The notes under the pieces were generated by a model that did no database searches, was not told the origin of the DNA, and saw nothing but the letters and a program-made list of their open reading frames with translations. The position numbers were made by a program, and so were the translations under genes. 64,000 nucleotides of DNA from Siderastrea siderea (taxonomy: Eukaryota > Cnidaria > Anthozoa > Scleractinia > Rhizangiidae), in assembly GCA_964030785.1 (NCBI GenBank), contig OZ034967.1, forward strand, positions 63,270,613-63,334,612, in the 5' to 3' direction. Shown here in pieces: positions 59,135-64,000 of the stretch. Positions within the stretch are counted from its first letter, which is position 1, and each line of letters opens with the position of its first letter.

Positions 59135-61930
59135 CTAACGCTTTCTTTTTCGCTTGATTGCATCTTCCAGCTTCTTTTGAGTATCTGCCATGTTTTGTGA
59201 CTGTCTTCGTAGTTGGTCAAGTTGTTCTGTCATTGACAATCTTTGCGCAGCCTGGAAAAAAAATAAAAACAGCAGCATACTGAGCAAACAGACTTACTGC
59301 AGTGGAACGCGGGGAAGTGAGACCACTTATAATTACTTTGCACACTTAGATTTCAAGGATTCAAGGAAATCAACTCAAGAACACTTGTGAACTTGAGTTA
59401 GCTTCTGGAAGCTATCTTTGGATTCTGATTGGATAGTTGCTACAGTAAAGTATGCGAATAAAACGTATATAACCCGTTGGCTCCCCGTGCATTTTCATTG
59501 CAAAATCGATTAGAAAATCCCCAAATAAGGGATGTATGCATAAGCGCGAGCTGGGCTGGAAAAAAGCCAGAAGACGTTGCTAGAAACACATCCAGTCATC
59601 CCACTTTCTTATAAAACAAACAGGTTCACTCGCTGATAGCCTCTGTGCAGGGAACCAATGACAAAACTAGAAATTCAATAACGGAGATCGGCAATTTAAT
59701 AAATAATAATAAACAATGCCTGAGATTAAACTTCGCATACCAGTGCACCCAAACGATCATTGAATTCTCTTTCTTCCTCCTCCTTCTTTGCCTTCCTCTT
59801 CCTTGACTGTTCCTGATAAAAAAAGAAGAGTGGTTCCATTACGAGACAGCTGGTGTTAGAAACGTTACATTTTCAACAACTTATTTCATCTGAATTTTAA
59901 CTGGAAGTAAAAGTAATGTGCAGTGCAAGGTTTTAAGTAAAAAAGAATGAATTGAAGATAAATGCATTTGGTCTAAGGAAGTTCAATGTTTCTTAAATGT
60001 AGTAAAGCTTGCATGAATGTATTTAAGGGTGGTTGCTATTTGCAGTGTCAGATTGGCAATTCAATATGTTTGGCGATAAAGCAAATCACGTTCAGTGCTT
60101 GGACGTCAGCGTGTTTGTAGTGTGGCTGCTGCCATTTACACAAAAAATAGTCTTTGGAAAATTCTTAGCTGTTGCAAGACTGGCTGACAACATCATCAAA
60201 AGTAAATGTCACTTTTTATATGTTGAGTGCTGGAGCAAGAAAACTGGCAACTTCTCCTCCATGACTAGGGATGGTTTGGTATGGTATGGTATGGTAACTT
60301 TATTTAAACACGGTATTTCCTTCAGGTATACATTTATAGAAAAAAAAAAAAAAAAAAAAAAAAACTAACTTCCTAACTAAACTAAAAACTAAGATAAAAG
60401 AAATTAAATTAATAAAGATGAAAAGAAAACACCTGCTTTTCAAGGAGGCCGTGTGTAAAAACAGAATATCGCTAGTTAAATTATTTATCAATCAAAATTT
60501 ATGTCTCTTAATTTTCCCTTAAATATACTAGGGGATGTCAATTGCCGCACCTCCAGAGGCAAGCCGTTCCACAACACACTACCGCTGTAAGAAAGACTTC
60601 TTTTGTAAAATTCAGTACGGGGTTGCGGAACAGCAAGCTTCTATTCATTCTCTCTAAGGTTATAACTAGTTAAATCACAGCGACGAACAAAACGGGAAGT
60701 CAGATATTCTGGAGCAGTGTTATTTACAATGCTATGCATCATTATTGCTTTACTAACTGCTCGCTGATGGACAAGTTTCGACCACTTTAAATTTTGAAAT
60801 AATTCACTGGTACTGCAGTCATAATTAGAGAAAGTCAGAACGCGAGCGGCGCGATTCTGCAATTTTTGCAATTTAGAAGATAGGTTCTTAGAACAGTTTC
60901 CCCATACTACACTACAGTAATCAAAGTGTGGCTGTACCAGTGAATTATATACGTTAAGTAGAATATCAAAAGGGAGAAAATACCTAATACGCTTAATCGC
61001 ACTTATGCCAGAAGCAATCTTCTTAGAGATTTCGTTAATATGACACTCCCAAGAAAGATTTCCATCGATGTGAACACCTAGGGATTTTGAAGTCGAAACG
61101 TGTTTAATCGGAAACTTGTTAATTTCAATTATGGGATTCCTTTCTAGCATTGACAGTCTTTGCCTAGACCCAATTAATAGAAATTCTGTCTTAGTCGTGT
61201 TTGAACTGATGCATAATCACTTATGCCCTGATTGGGCTTTTTGAAATGTTGCTGCATCTTCCATGCTTTGGTGTCATCTTGTGCAGATCAAATAGGATTG
61301 TATAAAACTTGTTCACAGCCGATTACTAAGTCTTCTTGTAAGTGAACAGTTACATTCTGCACTTATAAAGTTCAGGTCCAAAAACTGGAAAAACAAACAA
61401 ACAAACAAAAAACCTCAAAGATAACTTTTTAAGGTAACTTGTTATAAACAGTGTTTTTTAATGGGAAAATATTTATCTATTAGTAAGTTACCAGTATTAA
61501 TGTATTAGAGTAGCTTAGCCAACTCCTTCAGTTTGCATTACCTCTCGTCTCTGAACGGCCTCTGCAGAGAAGTAATGGGGACACATCTTTGAGTTCTTGT
61601 TGTGCCCGATTTCTCCACAAGCACCACACTTGGGACCTAATGGCTTGTCACTGCTGCTTCTACTATGACTTGCGGTACTTGTGCTACTTGAGATTGATGG
61701 TGAAACAGGAGATGAAGCAACAGCACTCCGTGGCTGCAAGAGATAAAGATCGTCAAACACGAAAGTAACATAGATGTGACGAGAAACACAGGTATGAAAT
61801 GTCAATGTTTTGAATTCAGATGATTATACTTTACTTTTATCTAAGATAATTAACTTTCATAAAAACTAAACCAACCGAACAAGGTCCCGAGAAAGTGGAT
61901 GAAGGAGGTTTGTGGACTCTTTCAAAACTG
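59135..61930 (-). CDS. CCHC zinc-knuckle protein with basic coiled-coil tail (3' part of gene)
   Basis: Four exons join in phase: 61876-61930, 61542-61733, 59741-59812 and terminal 59135-59251 with TAG at 59135-59137. Junctions are TCG|gttggt, GAG|gtaatg and CTG|gtatgc, with acceptors ending CAG. The product first has a Ser/Pro-rich stretch (KPPSSTFSGPCS, then SSPVSPSISSSTS). A zinc knuckle CGACGEIGHNKNSKMC follows (C-x2-C-x4-H-x5-C), then a charged helix rich in Lys, Glu and Arg (EEQSRKRKAKKEEEEREF) and a tail ending IKRKRKR, a possible nuclear localisation signal. The knuckle resembles that of TAF1, but the surrounding sequence does not, so I do not name it. The upstream exons are unresolved: the phase at 61930 needs a preceding exon, and a Ser-rich (TCC)n frame near 62032 does not fit cleanly. 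A LINE lies in the third visible intron. Confidence 0.7.
60268..61204 (-). mobile_element. 5'-truncated L2/CR1-like LINE with TACCA-repeat 3' end
   Basis: The minus-strand frame 60641-61150 encodes RT thumb and C-terminal motifs: KTEFLLIGSRQR (61160-61200), SLGVHIDGNLSW, VQPHFDYCSVVW, LQKLQNRAARVLT. It is followed after a TAG stop by LWNGLPLEVR in frame. The 3' end has a poly-T/A run (60341-60364) and terminates in short tandem units (TACCA)n near 60270-60296, the microsatellite-type end of L2/CR1 LINEs. The 5' end is cut near 61204. It sits in an intron of the zinc-knuckle gene, in the same orientation. Not functional: endonuclease and catalytic core are missing. Confidence 0.88.
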
Positions 61931-62028
61931 CTGCAATCAAAATAAACAGATGGCCTAATCATTAGTCAGTTCAACCAAACAGAACACACAAATAAACAAA
62001 CTGTAAAGTAACTACCAGTAACAATAGC

Positions 62029-62051
62029 GGAGGAGGAGGAGGAGGAGGAGG
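62029..62051. repeat. (GGA)n microsatellite
   Basis: About seven GGA units. On the minus strand it would read as poly-serine if translated, close to the unresolved 5' side of the zinc-knuckle gene. Confidence 0.9.
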
Positions 62052-62179
62052 GAAATAAAATTGTGGAGGAGGAAATAGAAGTCGTGAAGAGAAAACTAGC
62101 ATACTGTCGAGTCAAAGAAATAAATAAAATGGGAAAAATGCTAGTCTGTTGAATTGAAATTTTCATTTAAAATCTGTGT

Positions 62180-64000
62180 GTAGCTGATTTGTTGGCGCCA
62201 TCATTAATCAGATAAAAGAATGTAAGATAGTTCCAGTCTCTTTTTCAGATCATGCGGCAGTTTCCTTCTATCTGTTGTCTAAAGATTATGAGAAGCGTGG
62301 GCCAGGTTTTTTCAAGTTCAACAATTCCCTGTTAAAAGATAGTAAGTTTATTGATGACCCCAAAACAAACATAGAGAAGTATAAAGAAAAATATCGCTGC
62401 GTAACTGATAAAAGGCTCCACTGGGATATGATCAAAATGGAAATACGAAGTTTCACCTTATTTTACTCAAAAAGGCTTGCTTTTCAGCGCAGAAATGAGG
62501 AAGAACTGTTGCAAAACGAACTATGTAATCTACAAAAGAAATTAAGTCTGGATCCATGAATTTTACAATTTAAAATTCAAATTAAATAAATTGTCTCTGC
62601 TTAAAACCAAGGGGGAGATGGTGCGGAGTAGAGCTCGCTGGTGCGAACAGGGTGAGCGCAACTCCAAATACTTTTATCGCTTGGAAAGGAGAAATCATAG
62701 TACTAAATACATAACGGAGCTAAGGCTACCGAGCAAAACCACGATAACTGAGCCTCAAGAAATCTTAAATGAGGAGTATCGTTTCTACAAAGAGCTTTAC
62801 TCTTCCACGGGGGTGAGTCCTGGCGACGAGCAGTTCAACTTCTTCTTTAATAACCCGGCGCTACCTAAAATATCTGAAGTTCAAAAGCAATCATGTGAAG
62901 GTCTTCTCACAAAAGATGAGTGTCTTTCGTCTCTGAAGCAAATGGCCAAAAACAAATCGCCCGGTACGGACGGCCTTTCGGCTGAGTTTTATTTAACGTT
63001 CTGGGATGATTTGGGCCAAGAACTTGTTGACAGTCTAAATTATGCTTTTGAGTGTGGCGAATTGGCCATTTCCCAAAGAAGAGGGATTATTACCCTTATC
63101 CCAAAGAAAGACAAGGACAAAACGTTACTTGAAAACTGGAGGCCGATTTCCCTGCTAAATACTGATTATAAAATCGCTACCAGAGCAATAGCTTCAAGAT
63201 TATCCAAAATCCTGCCTTTCATCATCCACAGTGATCAAACAGGTTATGTCAAAAAACGCTTTATTGGGCAAAATATTCGTTTGATTTCGGACATATTGGA
63301 GCATTGTCAAAATCTAAATATCCCCGGTATCGCCTTGTTTTTGGATTTCAAAAAGGCATTTGACAGTATTGAATGGGACTTTTTAATCAAGGCTCTAGAA
63401 ACGTTCGGTTTCGGGAATATGCTGGTGAAATGGATCAAAACGGTTTACATGAAGCCAGAAAGTTGCGTTACAAACAATGGCTTTGCAACACCTTTTTTTT
63501 CGTTGGAACGTGGAGTGAGACAGGGGTGCCCCCTTTCCGGAATTCTGTTTGTTATTGCCGTTGAGCTTCTAGCATGTGCCATTAGAAGTGATAAATCAAT
63601 AAAGGGTTTATCCATAAACTCGAACGAATTCAAGCTATCCCAATATGCAGATGACACTACCTGTTTTGTCAGGGATACTATATCGGCTAGCAATCTGTTT
63701 AAAAAACTGGATCTCTTCAAGCTCTGCTCGGGGCTTGAGTTAAATACGTCCAAAACCGAAGCACTATGGTTAGGCTCAAATAAACACAGAACTGATACTC
63801 CCTTCGGTATACGCTGGCCAAAAGATTATGTAAATGCGCTTGGCATTTGTTTTTCGAGTGACGAGAACATTTCTTACAGTAAAAACTTACAACCTAAATT
63901 GATTTCCTTGGAAAAATGCCTTAACGTGTGGTCCTCCAGAGACTTGACGCTTTATGGGAAAATTAACATGGTAAAATCCCTAGCACTCTCTAAATTAACC
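62180..64000 (+). mobile_element. L1/Tx1-like LINE, 5'-truncated, runs off the window
   Basis: It starts within the endonuclease tail (IIN...VPVSFSDHAAVSFYL, with the SDHA signature) after a break near 62180, and continues without end to base 64000. Its plus-strand orientation faces away from the zinc-knuckle gene. The pol frame is described separately. The 5' truncation is typical of incomplete target-primed reverse transcription. Confidence 0.9.
62195..64000 (+). pseudogene. LINE reverse transcriptase, one frameshift, open at window edge
   Basis: A first frame (to TGA 62557-62559) encodes the endonuclease end and linker (LSKDYEKRGPGFFKFNNSLL). A second frame, one position away, is open from about 62555 to 64000 (482 codons, no stop) and encodes the RT: SPGTDGLSAEFY, NWRPISLLNTDYK, ALFLDFKKAFDSIEW, GVRQGCPLSGILF and the catalytic YADD (63644-63655), followed by NTSKTEALW. 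The motif order is that of L1/Tx1-group LINEs. The only visible lesion is the frameshift near 62555, so this is a fairly young copy. The C-terminus lies outside the window. Confidence 0.9.

Noticed and set aside
61966..62166. Serine-rich minus-strand frame as the next exon of the zinc-knuckle gene
   Set aside because: A donor-like GTAGTTAC follows, but its phase does not match the phase needed at 61930, and the serines come from a (GGA)n microsatellite. Left unresolved.

Overview
The window looks like nuclear DNA of an anthozoan cnidarian, most likely a reef-building (stony) coral. The reasons are intron-split genes with GT-AG junctions and animal protein families, two intronless class A GPCR genes, and very many short inverted-repeat elements, LINEs, a tRNA-derived SINE and a Gypsy-type remnant. 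The organism is inferred from these features; no marker gene proves it. All exon coordinates below were derived by hand from splice signals and reading-frame continuity.

Host genes, left to right. (1) DNAJC28, minus strand, 3 exons, 1245-5998, a complete 390-aa J-domain/DUF1992 protein. (2) A plus-strand multi-exon gene of unknown function, about 9520-11605, whose frame is broken at a poly-C run. (3) A large minus-strand gene, 14461-28486, at least 11 exons and about 1420 aa. It combines an N-terminal C2HC (UBZ-like) zinc finger, a domain resembling AMPK-type glycogen-binding modules, two families of internal repeats, coiled coils and a C-terminal CAP-Gly domain that is cut by an intron or truncated. 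(4) An intronless GPR63/GPR45-like receptor, 29697-30800, divergent from gene 3. (5) A second intronless class A GPCR, 41432-42331. Its 5' flank and first codons are duplicated at about 55675-56000 as a dead copy. (6) The 3' part of a minus-strand gene, 59135 to at least 61930, encoding a CCHC zinc knuckle and a basic coiled-coil tail.

The rest is mostly mobile DNA. The most structured part is 47.6-54.3 kb. Two tandem copies of a ~1.43-kb unit, each bounded by TTAA, carry different nested insertions. Copy A holds a 2.1-kb element with CGCAAGAA subterminal repeats. Copy B holds a 1.46-kb Mutator-like foldback element with a 9-bp target duplication, and a 148-bp hairpin with a TA duplication. 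Removing the insertions brings both copies back to nearly the same length. Other elements include a 2.9-kb TAA-flanked inverted-repeat element (43.4-46.3 kb), a 656-bp TTAA-flanked element inside an intron (25.4-26.0 kb), a Gypsy remnant (37.1-40.4 kb), two 5'-truncated L2/CR1-like LINEs (8.7-9.3 and 60.3-61.2 kb) and an L1/Tx1-like LINE whose reverse transcriptase frame is open to the right edge (62.2-64.0 kb).

I found no rRNA gene, no CRISPR array and no stand-alone tRNA gene. The most interesting signals are the domain architecture of gene 3, the nested-insertion record at 47.6-54.3 kb, and the duplicated GPCR 5' end.
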